A DNA stretch of 64,000 nucleotides from Rhododendron vialii (Eukaryota; Streptophyta; Magnoliopsida; Ericales; Ericaceae), in contig NC_080557.1 in assembly GCF_030253575.1 (NCBI RefSeq), positions 38,857,001-38,921,000 of the forward strand. Direction: 5' to 3'. A program made the position numbers and the translations under genes. This document shows, in pieces, positions 10,247 to 22,642 of the stretch. Every line of letters begins with the position of its first letter. The first letter of the stretch is position 1. The notes under the pieces are model-generated. The model saw only the letters and a list, made by a program, of their open reading frames with translations. It made no database searches and was not told the DNA's origin.

Positions 10247-10788
10247 TCGAAGACCAAAACCCCTGGCAATTTCCAAATTACAATTGCGCACCCTTGTGCA
10301 AAACTGTAGGGCCACAATGTTTTCACTTCCAAATAAAAAGCATCTACCAATATACCGAAAGCCACCGCAAAACCATGTTCGATTTGAAAGTCTATATGCA
10401 AAATATTTGGAGAGAAGAAAGCAAAATGCGCTCCAAAAACATTTACGAGCATATACATGTCCCAACCTAGTGAAAAGTGAAGGACAAAAGATGCATCATT
10501 TCACGTACAGAGTAGCCCAATGCCATCCGAAACTTCATACTTAAAACCATTTACTAGTCGGGGAAAACATACATTCACAGATACCCAGAGCATAATCCAA
10601 ACCAAAAAAGTGCATGGCAGGGTAATACAGATAAACCTAATAAGACTTGCTACAACCTAACAATATCTAAGTTAGTTGCTCACCAAAAGCTAGCTGGATG
10701 GATAGATATGTACAATAATACAACAAACCACTTGTCTAACCTGTCATTTTGCGTAAGGTAGAAGAGTTTTTTTAGGGATTTTCCAGCA
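10247..10788. other. Spacer downstream of the AGO4-like pseudogene
   Basis: The short frames show no domain. The sequence may contain the old 3'UTR of the AGO4-like copy, which ends at 10789. Confidence 0.4.
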
Positions 10789-12728
10789 TTAACAAAAGAA
10801 CATTGAATTGCACACAGTGGCTTGAAGTTTAGGCCACTGAGGCACAGGTGCAGGCCCCGCAGAAGTCAACCCCCCATGGCTTGAGGATGTCTCTGAGAAT
10901 TCTTCGAACTTCGTTAGAGTTCCCACCTGAGAGGCCGCCAAGTGAGCGTAACATATCTGAGCAACTGCCAACACAGAGAAGGAAGTCCAGGATGGGATAA
11001 AAGATCAGATATCTTATTTCTTAAATCAGTAGAATTAGAACAAAGTTGTTAAAGAAATAGTGGAACAACAGAATGTTGATGCATAAACGTCATTATTTTT
11101 CTCAAAAACAAAAAAAGCATTATTATTTAATCTCAAAACCTGTACTTCACAAGCGCGCACACACACATTATTATTCTCCGCCTTAGCCTAGTAAAGTGAC
11201 CAGCAGCCAGCACTCTTTAAAGCAAACCTATCAGTACTATTCCTACCAACACCAAATCACCACTAATAAACAACCCCAGCCCCAAATCCATGAAAAGATT
11301 TAAACAAACTGCACAAGCAGAAAAGTCCATATTGCAATAGAAATTGAAAATTGATTCCAAACATTTTTCGCCAGAACTTTAATTGACAAGTACAAACTCT
11401 TCCTGATGATAAGGTATCAAGATTAGTACCGAAAATGGTTGTGCTGTTCAGAGCATAGTGAAAAAGAAAAAAAAAGTATTGATCACCAGAGCGGATGGTT
11501 TGGAATTTGGGCTGCTAAATGAGCTCATGTTTGATCATTAAAAGCTTGTTCAAGATCAATTTGGTACATAAACAAACCAAAGCTTGAACATTTTTTTGAA
11601 GCTCGTTAAGGTTTGAAACCAGGCTACTAATCAGAAATGTCAGATTAGTACCGAAAATGATTGTATTGTTCAAAGCATAGTAAAAAATGATCACCCAGAG
11701 CAGATGGTTTGAAAATTGAAATCGATTGTTAAAGAAAGATTTCAGCTACTGCTAATTTCTTCCTTCTTAATTTTCACGCAGGCATATAGAAGCTCTCAGA
11801 ATAATGAGAGCCCACATTCACACTTTTGCCCAATTTACCGTCCAACTAAGAATAATTAGTTTGTTCGGTTGCTCCCCATCTGTCCAGTTGGTCCAAGGGC
11901 ATGAGTTAAGCATCTCCCCCTTGTAAAGATCCATGGCATGGGAAAAGGAAAGATGTCCAGAATTCCCAAACATGACAAACCGGATTGGTCACGTCCAGAA
12001 ATATAGCATCACACATATATTGAAGTAGTCACAAACTACAAGAGGCAGGTCCTAAATTTCGAACACAACTTCACAAGTTCAGGATTGCTAGAAAAAACAG
12101 TGGACAAGGCTCATGTCATCTCAGATTATTCATTGGGCACTCGCTAATCAACAATTCAACATGTCGAAAAGTAGAATTCAAACAAAAATGAAAGAACATA
12201 AGTGACCAGAAACATGTCAAAAGCTACCAGTCAAGTTTGAATCGAAGTCTATTTTCAGGAAGGGAAAAAAAAACTAAAACTAAATGCCGCAAGTCTATGG
12301 TAATACTCACAATCATTCCAGCATGTGCACATAGGTAAAAATCATTGCCCCGGGGATGACATACTTTGTTGTCAATTACCGTACCTGCATAATAAAATAA
12401 TGTCAGACTTTTTCAATCGAATAATTGAATTACCTCCATGCTTTTATTGGAGGACTAACCAGGTGGGACATTATCGGGCGATCCAGGTTGGAAAAACTTT
12501 GTATGATGATTTTTTTGTGCAACAATCACCACAAACTTCGGTGACCATTTCTCATCCAGACACTTGCAGGCCTGCACAACCACTCAAAAAACTGTTACTT
12601 CAACTTTTTCACTAAACCGGAAACGTTGGGATTCGTAGATTAGCACAAAAACCTCAATAATTTGATCCAGTTCAATGTTTAGAACTTGATTGAACTGCGA
12701 CTCGCTGCCTCCATCCCTAGCAAACCAG

Positions 12729-13286
12729 CAGGGCCGGCCCAACCCCAAGGCCTAAGAGGTCTGGGCCTTGGGCATCCAAAGAATTAGGGGCACTACTATT
12801 ATTTTTACTGTTAGGCTTGAGTAGGGGTCTTTTTATCCCAATAGGAAAAAAAAATGGCCCAATCTGAATTTAAAAAAGACCTAGACAAAAAAACTTCATC
12901 CAGCCTAAAGGCCCAAAATAAATTACACAACATTCATTAGGCCTAAAGGCCCAATATAAGACCCATAATAAAATAAAAAGGCAACTAAAATAAAAAGGTG
13001 CTCTCGTTTGCATTTGAGAGGTAGCACGGTAGCAGCCTACTAGGTCTTCGTCTTCTACAATCGATTTTCCGATTGGGTTTTTCGGCATGCCTGGGGTTTC
13101 CCTACTGGTAAGAACCTCCCCCTATTCAGTGTTCTCTTTCTCTGTTTTCTCTCAATTGATAATCAATGTAAATGGAAGGGGAAAATGAATTGGGGTTTTT
13201 ATTAATCAGCTTGTTGTTCTCTGTGTCTTTAAGGGCACACCTTTTTATATTAGGCCTTGGCACTAAAAACCCTTGGGTCGGCCCTG
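12729..13286. mobile_element. hAT-superfamily non-autonomous element with perfect 8-bp target duplication
   Basis: The left end is CAGGGCCGGCCCAA and the right end TTGGGTCGGCCCTG, an inverted pair typical of plant hAT elements. Flanks at 12721-12728 and 13287-13294 are both CAAACCAG. The 558-bp interior encodes no transposase. It lies in an intron of the AGO4-like pseudogene, a few bases upstream of the acceptor of the exon at 12653-12716. Confidence 0.9.
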
Positions 13287-14923
13287 CAAACCAGAACATA
13301 AAGACAATTGAGTCAATTGACAGAAGGGATAAAATTAGAACTGAGTATGGATTGAAAAGGTAATTAGCAGCTACGTCACACTGTCAAGGAGTGTAGGAAA
13401 TTACAAAAAAGAAAAAACAAATGCATGTCAAAACAGTTTCATGCTCAAGAGACCTCGTTAAATCTAATAGCACCTCGAGGTCATGTCATATGTGCACTAA
13501 AGATTGGATTCCGGTAGCACAATACAACAATTATACTATTCCTTAACTAGCACAGCAGAAGAAGCAAAGCTCGAGTCAAAAGGTACTAAATTATTCTACT
13601 GTGTTATTAAATGCTACATTAAATACAATCAAGCATATTTTGCCCAACAATTCCCTTCAAGTTAATAGAAATGATGCAGAGTCCATAGAGTCAAGTCGAA
13701 CCAAGGGAAAAGCCAGTCTTGCAGGTTGAGAAAAGAAGTTTTCTAGTCTCACATGGCAAAGCAAGACCAGTTACAGACTTACAGAGGACCCAAACCTCAC
13801 ATTTTAGATCTGGACTATAGCCAAACCTATTTATCTCATGCTATGTCGTGCTTGTGTAACCACTTTGGCTATCAACATAGAGATACATGACGGGAGATAC
13901 CTCAAATGTTTTGTTATAAGAGCATATACAGCAATGCTACCAATGACGGAGCTTCAATTTAGTAGGAAGGCAGGTCCAACTAAATATCAATACTTGCCAC
14001 ATTTTCTCCAACAGTAGATTCTTCTAAATATCTTTGGTGTGCTCTAAGATTTTATCCTGCTTCTCTCGTTTGTTATTCAGTCTTACAATCCCGTGTAAAT
14101 TTATTACTAAAACTTAAGCCAAAGGAATAGAGCAGATAATAACCCAGGTGTGATCCAATAAAAACAGTTGTGTTTGGCGTCATGTAGAAGAAACAAATAC
14201 CTGAATATAATAATTTGATCAGGCTTCCTTTTGCCTGAACTCACGTAAAACTCCAGTAAAGCCTCCCTGAATTCGGAGGAAAACTAGCTTCAGTCAACCA
14301 CGTTCAAAGGGTTAAAACTGCAATGTAATGGCATACAAACAAAAAGCATTATTAAATCAAACAATCACAGACCGTAACAAGATAACCAAATGCATTAACA
14401 ATAAAATTCGCACCTAAGAAATGCCATCATCTTCAGTGTCAGAAACACGCTTATAAAGTGAATCTATCATCCCAACTTTGGGTGACTGGGTCCTGATAAC
14501 GTGAAATGAATGGCCAGTTCCTGGAGCTGAAGACCTAAATTCGTATCATAAGAACAATTGAAGTACAATATCAAGGAACTATAATAGCAAAAACAGTGGA
14601 AAGAGAAGAGAATGTATGAAATTTCTCTTTTTGCTTTCTTTTTAATTTCCCCCTTTTCTTTTCAGGAGTGTGCATCATAAGGATAATGAAGTGTGGCATT
14701 AGTGCAAGGAATAGCAAGTTCAATTTAGGAACTGAAACTATCAAACAACACCACGCTTGGAATGAGAGAAAGAACAAAACGAAGATGAAATAAAGCAACA
14801 TGTTACCGCTGGAATCGATGGTACATCAGACTGGCCAGGAGAGCCATATGATACTTCCATCCCAATAATCATGGTAGGAACCTTAGATATCAAGGGCATA
14901 GAGGGAGAACCTTCAACAGATAA

Positions 14924-15584
14924 TGTGTGGCCCGTTGATCCTTGATCTGAACTCCTCTTCGATTGGTTCGAGTGGTTCCTAGCCGTCTCGCCTTAACCTG
15001 CACAGTGAACGCACGACTAAGACCAAGCCAGGGTTGCCCGACAAGGTCCTCCGGCGAGAGGATGAGAATGTGCAGAGAGTAAAGCCAGAGACTAGGGTTT
15101 TAGGGATTGAGTAGTGTCTACCTCTTAGGGTTGTGATCCTTCAACCTTTATAGAGTCTGCTTGACTTGCTCTCCAAGTACGGGCATGTGCCTTGCACGGA
15201 GCGAATGACGTCATAGTGACATCATTGATTAGATCTGGTAACCGTTTTGGTGTGAGCTGGCATCCCACTGCGTTCATCATTATCTTTAGGCGTAATCGCT
15301 TCAGCGCGTGGGGAGACGCATGGCACAATGATCAGCCAAGCCCCACCCTTGGCCGAGCTTAAGAATGGGCGACACGCAGAGAGTTGATTGAGTCGCCTAC
15401 CCGGAAGGTGGCCGAGCCTGAAGGGTCTCTTTCGGAGCTAGCCGCCGGGCGGGTATCCCATTGTTCGCTGCAAGGCTTCGAATGTAGCCGAACCTGGGTT
15501 TGAGTATGGTTACCCCTTTCGATCCCGTCGTCGGCCTGATCTTCATACGTGTGGGCTCGGACCATCCACGTTCGGCCTACTACA
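14924..15584 (-). mobile_element. Solo LTR of an LTR retrotransposon (fossil), inserted in an AGO4-like exon
   Basis: A 661-bp block interrupts the exon reading LGGLNSLLS...VEGSPS of the pseudogene. On the minus strand it starts TGTAGTAGG and ends CCACACA, and it is flanked by the 5-bp duplication GATAA (plus strand; 14919-14923 and 15585-15589). A CTATAAAGG promoter-like box lies near 15145. No internal region is present, so it is a solo LTR left by recombination. The superfamily cannot be decided from the LTR alone. It is younger than the gene copy it interrupts. Confidence 0.88.
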
Positions 15585-16499
15585 GATAACAACGAATTGA
15601 GTCCACCAAGCTGCAAGTAAGTAAGAAGATGATGAGAAGGTTTCGTGAAATGTCCAAACTAAAAAGCAAGGGGAATGCTTATCTCAGAGGGAAATTATAC
15701 CATGACACAGAGTCTCACCTTTGCATTGACCTTTGCATTGATCTTGAGGACGAGATTTGTGAGGTATTGATCATTGGCTCATGTTGGAGCCATGCATTGG
15801 GTCACAATTCCAAAATCAGCCCGGTTCTTTCTCTTCCATGGACCTTAGAGGTTATATGGCTTTCATTAAGTAAACACTAGCACAGAAGAACTGTGATAAT
15901 GTAGAATTAAATATGTACCAGGAAAAAAAAGGAATAAATCAAGTCAAACAAACCATATACTCCTATGTCACTGTTCTTCCTCTCAGGAAGCAATTTAGGT
16001 GCTCCAGGAAGTTGGGATTGTACTTCTTCAAACGTCTTGTCCACTCGAACAGGAGCTGGGGCCTGCCTATTTTGTGGACTCTCCTCAAATACATCAAACG
16101 GAGCTTCAATTTTTTCTACAAAAACAAAAGACTTAAAGGTCATACATGGAATCCCAAAAAACGAACTTGCACTAAGGATAAGTGGCAGAACATACAATCC
16201 CCTTCGATTCTCCAATTCTTGTCAAGTCTCTAATAAGGCCACGTACGTCGCAGTGAGCTGAAAAGTTTACAACAGCCCAGCGCTCTACCGTTGCTGGTTC
16301 CACAAATTTCTACTCCCGCAAAATTAAATGTTATTAGAGTCAAAATTCACGTCAAAGATAAATGTCTACGAATCCAGAATCAAGAAAGGAAATACAAGAA
16401 AAAAGCCAGGGCCAAAAGAACACCTTATTGTTAAAATTCCACCTGCCGTTCCACGGAAAGAAGTCTTCTCCATTTCCCCCTTTCAACTGTAGTCGTAAC

Positions 16500-18830
16500 C
16501 AATAGTTAAGTATAAAATCCGGTTCCACTGAAGGTAAAAGAATAGATGACACTTGATCAAGAAACAAAATGAAAAACAACAAGGTGATGTCTAAAATCCG
16601 CTACTTCCATTTCTCCTCCTCAAAACTGAACTGGGCCTCAAGGTAACCAAATATAACCAATAGCTGATGAAATCAAAAGGTGCAATGGACTTATGGACGC
16701 TGCCACGTGGTGCCTATGCGCGTATCTCGGCTGTCCAAAACACGTTTGAACAGCTCAAATTTGTTCGGGTTTGAGGGGGTGTTCTAATAATTTTGCACGG
16801 CACCACTTGGCCGTGCCCATCCGGCACTGAAAATTTTCTCCTAAAATTTTCTCTAATCCAGATGGGTCAAAACACTCTGTTTGCATGCAGGATATGTTTT
16901 GCCAGCAGTTTTTTTTTTGATCCGCTGTTTTGCCAGCAGTTTAAGAACCAAACTTTAATGGTTTTCGAAACTTCTTTTTTCTGACAATAAATCCGTCTTT
17001 ACTTTAGAACACTAAAAGAAGGTTCTCAACAACATATTCCATTCAAAACAACTAATGCATGAAAACGAATCAAATTTTATATCTCCAAGAACAGGATCTG
17101 GAACGTTTAAATCTGATTCTCGAAATAGAACCAAACAGACCAAATTTTCCGAGGTTGTCAGAACCTGTGACTCTTGCTACAAAAAAAACTAATACCAGTA
17201 AAACAGACAGCAACACCAAAGAAAAACCTCGAGGCCTCAATTAACACATAAATAGAGCATTGAGACCACAGTTTCAACATAGCTGGAGCTAAACAAAAGC
17301 TAAAACAAGAAAAGACCAGAAACCACCATGTATCACACACAAAAAACCAAGAAAATAAACATCGCGTATGGCCCATGGAACCCACAGTAAATGAAAATAT
17401 TAGATTATTACATCGTCATTTACGGACTTCAAAAAAGAGTAATTTTTAGTTGAACCTAAACCGAAAATAGCATTGACGACGATTAATAGCACTAATGAAG
17501 CGGGCCCTATGTAACACACAATAATAAATAATATTATATAATATATCATAGACCACGATCCTAAAATATTATTACTTATCATTTAAAGATTAGAGGCCCA
17601 TGGAACCAAATTATGAAAGTATGAAACAGTACTAATAGATAAGTAATAGATAAGACTGTGATGTAGTTCGCTTTTGTAATCAATTTAAAGCATGAAAATG
17701 AAACCATATGTTGAGCCAATTTGTTGAACGATGTGATCAAATAGAAAGATAAAAGGAACCATGATTGAACAAATTAATAGTTGTCACATAATTCTGAAAA
17801 ACTGCAGTTTTAATGCTCCGAATTACTAGTAGTTTTCACAACTGGACATAGTCCCAATTTTAGTCACATAATTCTGCAAAATACACCGTGCTCTCGATCC
17901 TCGCATTGCGCCAGCTTGTGTTTTCAGTCCTCACATTACGCTCTCGCTCTCAATCCTCGCTCTCGTATATAAATTTTAGTAGCTTGAGATGTGATTTAAA
18001 GATGCTTTCACGCTCGCGCTCCTGCTCACACACCCACACACGAATTATTATGTGACTTTGGTCTCAATTGCAATTAATTAGTACCTAGTTGGGCAGCTCT
18101 ACCCACCAGTAGGAAAATGCTAATAACAACATACACAATGGGCTGTCAATAAGGCAGGAAAAAATTTTAAAAAAAATCCACAATTTTTTATGTGTTAAAG
18201 TGTCTTGAAAAGTGTATCGAAATCAGTATTTTTCTTGCCTTTAATATTGGTGGCTTTCAATAGCATAACCGATAACAAAATAAGTACTATTATAACTTTA
18301 GGAGAATGAAGCAATTAGCTATCAAGTTGACAATTATTTGTAGGCATATATTCATGATATGGTGATCGATCAGACATGTATTGACAACTATATTTATAAT
18401 CGAATTTCCATTTGACCAAAGTGAGCATGTGAATTACAGCATGTACATTTAATTGATGAAAAAGAAATCAATAATTCTGTAACTGGCTTGCTTCTATCTG
18501 TTCAACGAATCTTCTTAGCTTGTTTTCAAAAAATAATATAACTTGCTGCATGCAATTACCTCTTTTTGTTTTAATTTATTAGTAGCTGTATTTTCGCACG
18601 GTATGTAATCAGGGCCCGCGGAGCCAGAATTTTTATGCTAGAGAAGTCGAACCGTGAGAGTAAAACATTACGAAAAAAAAAATGAACTTATTGATTTCTT
18701 GTATTCTTTACAAAGTAATACATAGTAGATTGAATGCAACTATTCTGTTCATTTGTATGGTAACCAGAACACCCATGTATGTGTAAGCATTAGGGAGCAT
18801 GAAAAATGGAGTAATAAAAGAAATCTCCAT
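16500..18830. other. Spacer upstream of the AGO4-like pseudogene
   Basis: No further AGO4 exons (N or PAZ regions) could be found here. Short frames lack domains. A degenerate CT/CG-rich stretch at about 17885-17965 repeats blocks like GCTCTCGATCCTCGC. No RNA gene was recognised. Confidence 0.5.
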
Positions 18831-18839
18831 GGAAAATAC

Positions 18840-19283
18840 TAGGGGTGAGCATGGTCCGGATTGATTCAATTTTATAGTAAACCAAGAACCAAACTAATTA
18901 ATATCTACGGATTATGAATTTGGAGAATCAAATCAACCCACAAAAGCCATAGAACCAAACCAACCCAAACCATTAAAATACAGTTCGATTTCGGTTTTAA
19001 ACCACGGTTTGCTTTAAATTAAGCTATCATTTTCAAAAAATATTTAAAGTATATAAGATTATGAAGATAAATTAAAAGTAGAATACCAACAATTGTCTCA
19101 AGTCTTAAACTAAGAAAACGAAATAGTACTGGTAAGTCACTATAATTAATTAACTAAGAATACCAACTATTAAACATCTTGCCAGGTAAAGAAAAATAAA
19201 TATTGCGGTAGATTTTGTAGCATCAATAAATTAGGAAAGTAGTTGACTAAGGCTCTCATATGTATTTGGTGAATTCATAATTA

Positions 19284-19314
<31 letters not shown>

Positions 19315-19495
19315 ATGTATTATACAGTTCGGATCGATTTGGAACCATAACCATAAACGTGAATCCACAAACCAAACCCTATAATGCAGTTTCTAATTTT
19401 TTTAAACCATGGCCAAACCATACTACTAAAAAACCGAATCAAACATTTCGGTTTGGACTGAATTCACAATTTGACGGATTTTTAGCTCACCCCTT
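18840..19495. mobile_element. hAT-like TAGGGGTGAGC element, copy 1
   Basis: The left end is TAGGGGTGAGC and the right end GCTCACCCCTT. Flanks GAAAATAC (18832-18839) and GAAAGTAC (19496-19503) form an 8-bp target duplication with one mismatch. The interior contains repeated AACCAAACC-type blocks and a (TA)n tract near 19290-19313. No transposase is encoded. It is homologous to 20561-21275 in opposite orientation. Confidence 0.85.
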
Positions 19496-20264
19496 GAAAG
19501 TACTGATGTGGGTACAATATTTTATGCCAGAAACAAATGGAGCAATGGCGCATGTGAATGTAATTTATCCTGGGCTAAAATGGATTGATGAGTGAAATGA
19601 ATTGGACCAAAATTATTTGGACTAAATTTTACCCGTAAATTTTTTATTTTTTCCAAAGCTGACCTGAAATATAGCCCACTCTTCTATACTCACGGTTCCG
19701 CCCCAGTGTGTGTATATATGTTACTGTTGCCTTCATGCCAACTGTTTGGTCTTCTGTTGCTTTTGTGTGCTGGATTCTTGGTTGGGAATTGGGATGGTTT
19801 ACTACCCACTTTAGTTTTTTTGATATACTTTTCACACACAAGCGTGTGGGCAAACATGTTTTTCTCTTCGGCCCCTTTGTCAAATTTTAGTCCATTAATT
19901 TTTTATTCTAGCATAATAGTAACTTCGTCCCAAAAGATAGTCTAGTCGAGGTTCACGTAAATTGGTCTGGACATTCAGTTATTAAAAAAAAAAAAAGAAT
20001 AGTCCAGTCTGCCAAATGAGAAACTTAAAAACTGCAGTTTTTAAACAAAATTTTGAACCTCTTGTAGCAAGTCACTAGAAATTCACGAATTATTTCAATT
20101 TTTTGTTAAAACCTTAACTTTTTAATGAGGTCGTACTTTTTTTAAGTTCTTGTTTCACAAACCAAACAATTTTTCCGAAACGAGGATATACTACAATAAT
20201 GTACGAACACACAAATGTGCGAAATATATATCCCATTAAGAGCTATGGACTTGGACTTTGAAAT

Positions 20265-20410
20265 TTTTTTTTTCTCAACGAAGGAAAAAATTTATTGATA
20301 GAAGGAAGAAATACACAATGAGTCTGAACACTCAAGGGGAAAAAAAAGGCATCACAAAGGGGAGATGCATTCCTATTATGTTGACACCCGAAATCCTGAA
20401 TAATCATATG
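20265..20410 (-). mobile_element. Probable 3' end of a LINE or SINE-like retroelement
   Basis: A T run followed by CTCAACGAAGGAAAAAATTT and about 120 bp of further sequence looks like a reversed poly(A)-tailed 3' end. No coding part remains. The assignment is tentative. Confidence 0.35.
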
Positions 20411-20560
20411 CCACATGGACTTTGATTTTCAATTAAAGAAAATGGGTGTTTCGGACCCACATATATGTGTGAAATCCACACCTGATACTTGGTATATAAA
20501 AAGAAATGAAAAAATGTGTGCATAAATGTGTGTGATTGTAACAAAAATGTTGTTAGGAGC

Positions 20561-21275
20561 TAGGGGTGAGCAAAAAATCCGTCAAATTGCGAATTCGGTC
20601 CAAACCAAAAGGTTAGGTTCGGTTTTTTAGTAGTATGGTTTGGTCATACTTTAAAAAAATTAGAACCCGTATTATATGGTTTGGTTTGTGGATTCACATT
20701 CACGGTTATGGTTTCAAACCAATCCGAACCGTATAATACATATATATTATAGTTATGTATATATAATTTAATTATGATTCACCAAATAAATATGGGAGCC
20801 TTAGTCAAGTCATTTTCTTTTTTACGGATCCTATTAAATCCACTTCAATATTTAGTTTACCTTCCCTACCAAGATAATTTAGACTAAATTTCTACTATAT
20901 ATCAAACTCATTCCTAATTTCCAGTATTTCAGTTTTATTATTTTAAGACTTGAGGCAATTGTTGGTATTATACTATGAATTAGTTGGTTGATGTTAGTGT
21001 ATTTTGGTAATTTGAATGAAATTGATTTTAATATAAGATTTCTTTAAATTTATCTTTGTAATTTTAAGTATTTTAAACATTTATTGAAGATGATAACTTA
21101 GTTCAAAGCAAACCGTAGTTTAAAATCGAAACCAAACCTTATTTAATAGTTTTGATTGGTTTGGTTCTATACATTTTGTGGATTGGTTTGGTTTTTCAAA
21201 TTTATAATCCGTAGGCATTGGTTTGGTTATTGGTTTACTATAAAACTGAACAAATCCGAACTATGCTCACCCCTA
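20561..21275. mobile_element. hAT-like TAGGGGTGAGC element, copy 2 (inverted)
   Basis: The left end is TAGGGGTGAGC and the right end GCTCACCCCTA. Flanks are TTAGGAGC at 20553-20560 and 21276-21283, a perfect 8-bp target duplication typical of hAT. Its right end corresponds to the left end of copy 1, so the two face opposite ways about 1.07 kb apart. The interior is AT-rich and non-coding. Confidence 0.9.
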
Positions 21276-21459
21276 TTAGGAGCCATCATGATCTGTTTCG
21301 CAGATTAGAAAGATTAATTACAATAAAACTACGGGCTTAAACCATTTGGTGTATACCAAAGCTAAAGCCTCCAACGGACTGTGTACATATGATGCATAGA
21401 CCGGCACACATGGTCCGTTTCTGGGTTTCTATAATCCGAATGAAAAAAAAATGAAAAAT

Positions 21460-21625
21460 TTGGATCAAGATCTTACACGTATTGTATTGAGCTAATCTTT
21501 CGAGAGCTCACTCGAATAGTTATTTTAAATTATTGAACGACTCGTATTAGTCGTGTGGGATCCAAAGTGAGCCCCGCGTGCCATTCTATGGCCCGTACGT
21601 GCACAATGTCCGTGTCCGTAGAAGG
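21460..21625. mobile_element. Partial foldback related to families C and E
   Basis: The segment includes GGATCCAAAGTGAGCCCCGC and an upstream block (TTGAGCTAATCTTTCG) resembling the right arm of the foldback at 21990-22360. Only a short, poor left arm is visible near 21390-21430. It is probably a degenerate copy. Confidence 0.45.
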
Positions 21626-21989
21626 TCTCCGAATTTGGACATAAACAAAAACAGTTTTACATTATCATTTTCTTAGAAAAATCCATTAGCAGCTTAGCCA
21701 CGTGATGGGTGTCTAGGAAGTAGGAAGGGGGTCTAGCCGTACGTACGTCTAGGGACCAAACAAACCCACAAATGTCTGCACATATGGTTACTTCCCATGT
21801 TCCCAAAATAATACTGTAGTACTACTACTGTAACTTCCAACGCCTTGGGAGCAAGAGAGAGGACCTCACACCAATCACCCCGCTGACTCCAGCCCACAAT
21901 TAATAATGCTACCAAAGCACATGCTTTGCTGAAACCAAGGGGATACCTCCTCACATCATACAACAATATCCACATTGGTATGGTGTGAT

Positions 21990-22360
21990 GCAGAAAGTCT
22001 ATAGCCTCACGGCGTATGGGATCTATTTCGGGTCTCACGCAGATGATTCAAGCCGTTAATTTTAAAAAAGAAACGCGTGAACGTAAAAAAAAATCAGGTC
22101 AATCTGATATGTGTGGGTGGCTGGGTGCTCCATTTTAATTTTCCCATTTTTGAAAAATCAAAAAAAATGGAAAGATTGAGTTTTCCGATTTTTCCAAAAA
22201 GGGGAGATCGGATCGAGTACTCACACATATTGGATTGAGTTGATTTTTCGCGATGCGCACTCGATTTTTAAAAAAAAAATTACTATTAAACATCTTGTAT
22301 CATCTGTGCGGGGCCTAGAGTGAGCCCCACATGCCGTGTGATGGCTGTAGCATTACTGTG
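21990..22360. mobile_element. Foldback element (family E, related to C)
   Basis: Left-arm blocks GGGTCTCACGCAGATGATTC and CAATCTGATATGTGTGGGTG pair with right-arm blocks near 22215-22345 (CACACATATTGGATTGAG, ATCATCTGTGCGGGGCC). Many mismatches suggest an older insertion than the foldback at 22643-23031. Non-coding. Confidence 0.6.
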
Positions 22361-22447
22361 GTGTGATCCCGAGGGCTTTGACATACGATGGCAACCAAAT
22401 GACTATTACGTGGTCAAATTTCACAAAAGTCAAGTATTCGATCCAAA

Positions 22448-22590
22448 CTTTGCCTTGTTCTCTTCTCTTTTCAAAAAGAATTTTTCAAAAAATTCCCCAT
22501 AAATTCCCTCTACTTCCAACATTTCTCTCTCTATCTCTCTCCACTTATTACCCCTACTATTTTTCAAAAAACTTTTCAAAACACAAACTT
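22448..22590. repeat. Dispersed repeat of about 140 bp (copy 2 of 2)
   Basis: Matches 2570-2712 in the same orientation, including TCTCTCCACTTATTACCC and the terminal AAAACACAAAC. Confidence 0.7.
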
Positions 22591-22642
22591 GCAAAGCCGG
22601 CACTGATCATTTGTCTCATAGTTAATTTACAGAAATGATATT

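Larger units (their letters stand above)
10789..16486 (-). pseudogene. AGO4-clade Argonaute pseudogene, 5'-truncated, at least 11 exon remnants
   Basis: The minus strand keeps exon remnants at 16424-16486, 16196-16309, 15954-16115, 15719-15843, 15585-15610 continued at 14807-14923, 14414-14534, 14201-14266, 12653-12716, 12460-12571, 12311-12384 and 10789-10964. Translations match AGO4-clade MID and PIWI domains: GRWNFNNK, ERWAVVNFSAHCDVRGL, LPERKNSD, LGGLNSLLS, SYGSPGQSDVPSI, RTQSPKV, QNHHTKFFQPGSPDNVPPG-type and SETSSSHGG, with the C-terminal SMFFC. AGO4 proteins load 24-nt siRNAs for RNA-directed DNA methylation. This copy cannot work. The N and PAZ regions are missing. The exon at 15719-15843 has an in-frame TGA. 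The exon at 14414-14534 has a deletion that shifts the frame. The exon with the RPTHYHVLYDE block, including the catalytic His, is absent. The first catalytic Asp reads Glu in GMEVSYG. Introns are retained, so it arose by DNA duplication, not by retroposition. Confidence 0.9.

Noticed and set aside
10789-10974. The last AGO4-like exon as a separate short gene
   Set aside because: It is the C-terminal exon of the AGO4 family with a normal acceptor at 10964/10965. It belongs to the broken copy, not to an independent small protein.
15359-15616. Open frame starting MQLGGLNSLLS and continuing into novel sequence
   Set aside because: The first residues are an AGO4 exon and the rest is read-through into the solo LTR, so it is not a fusion protein.
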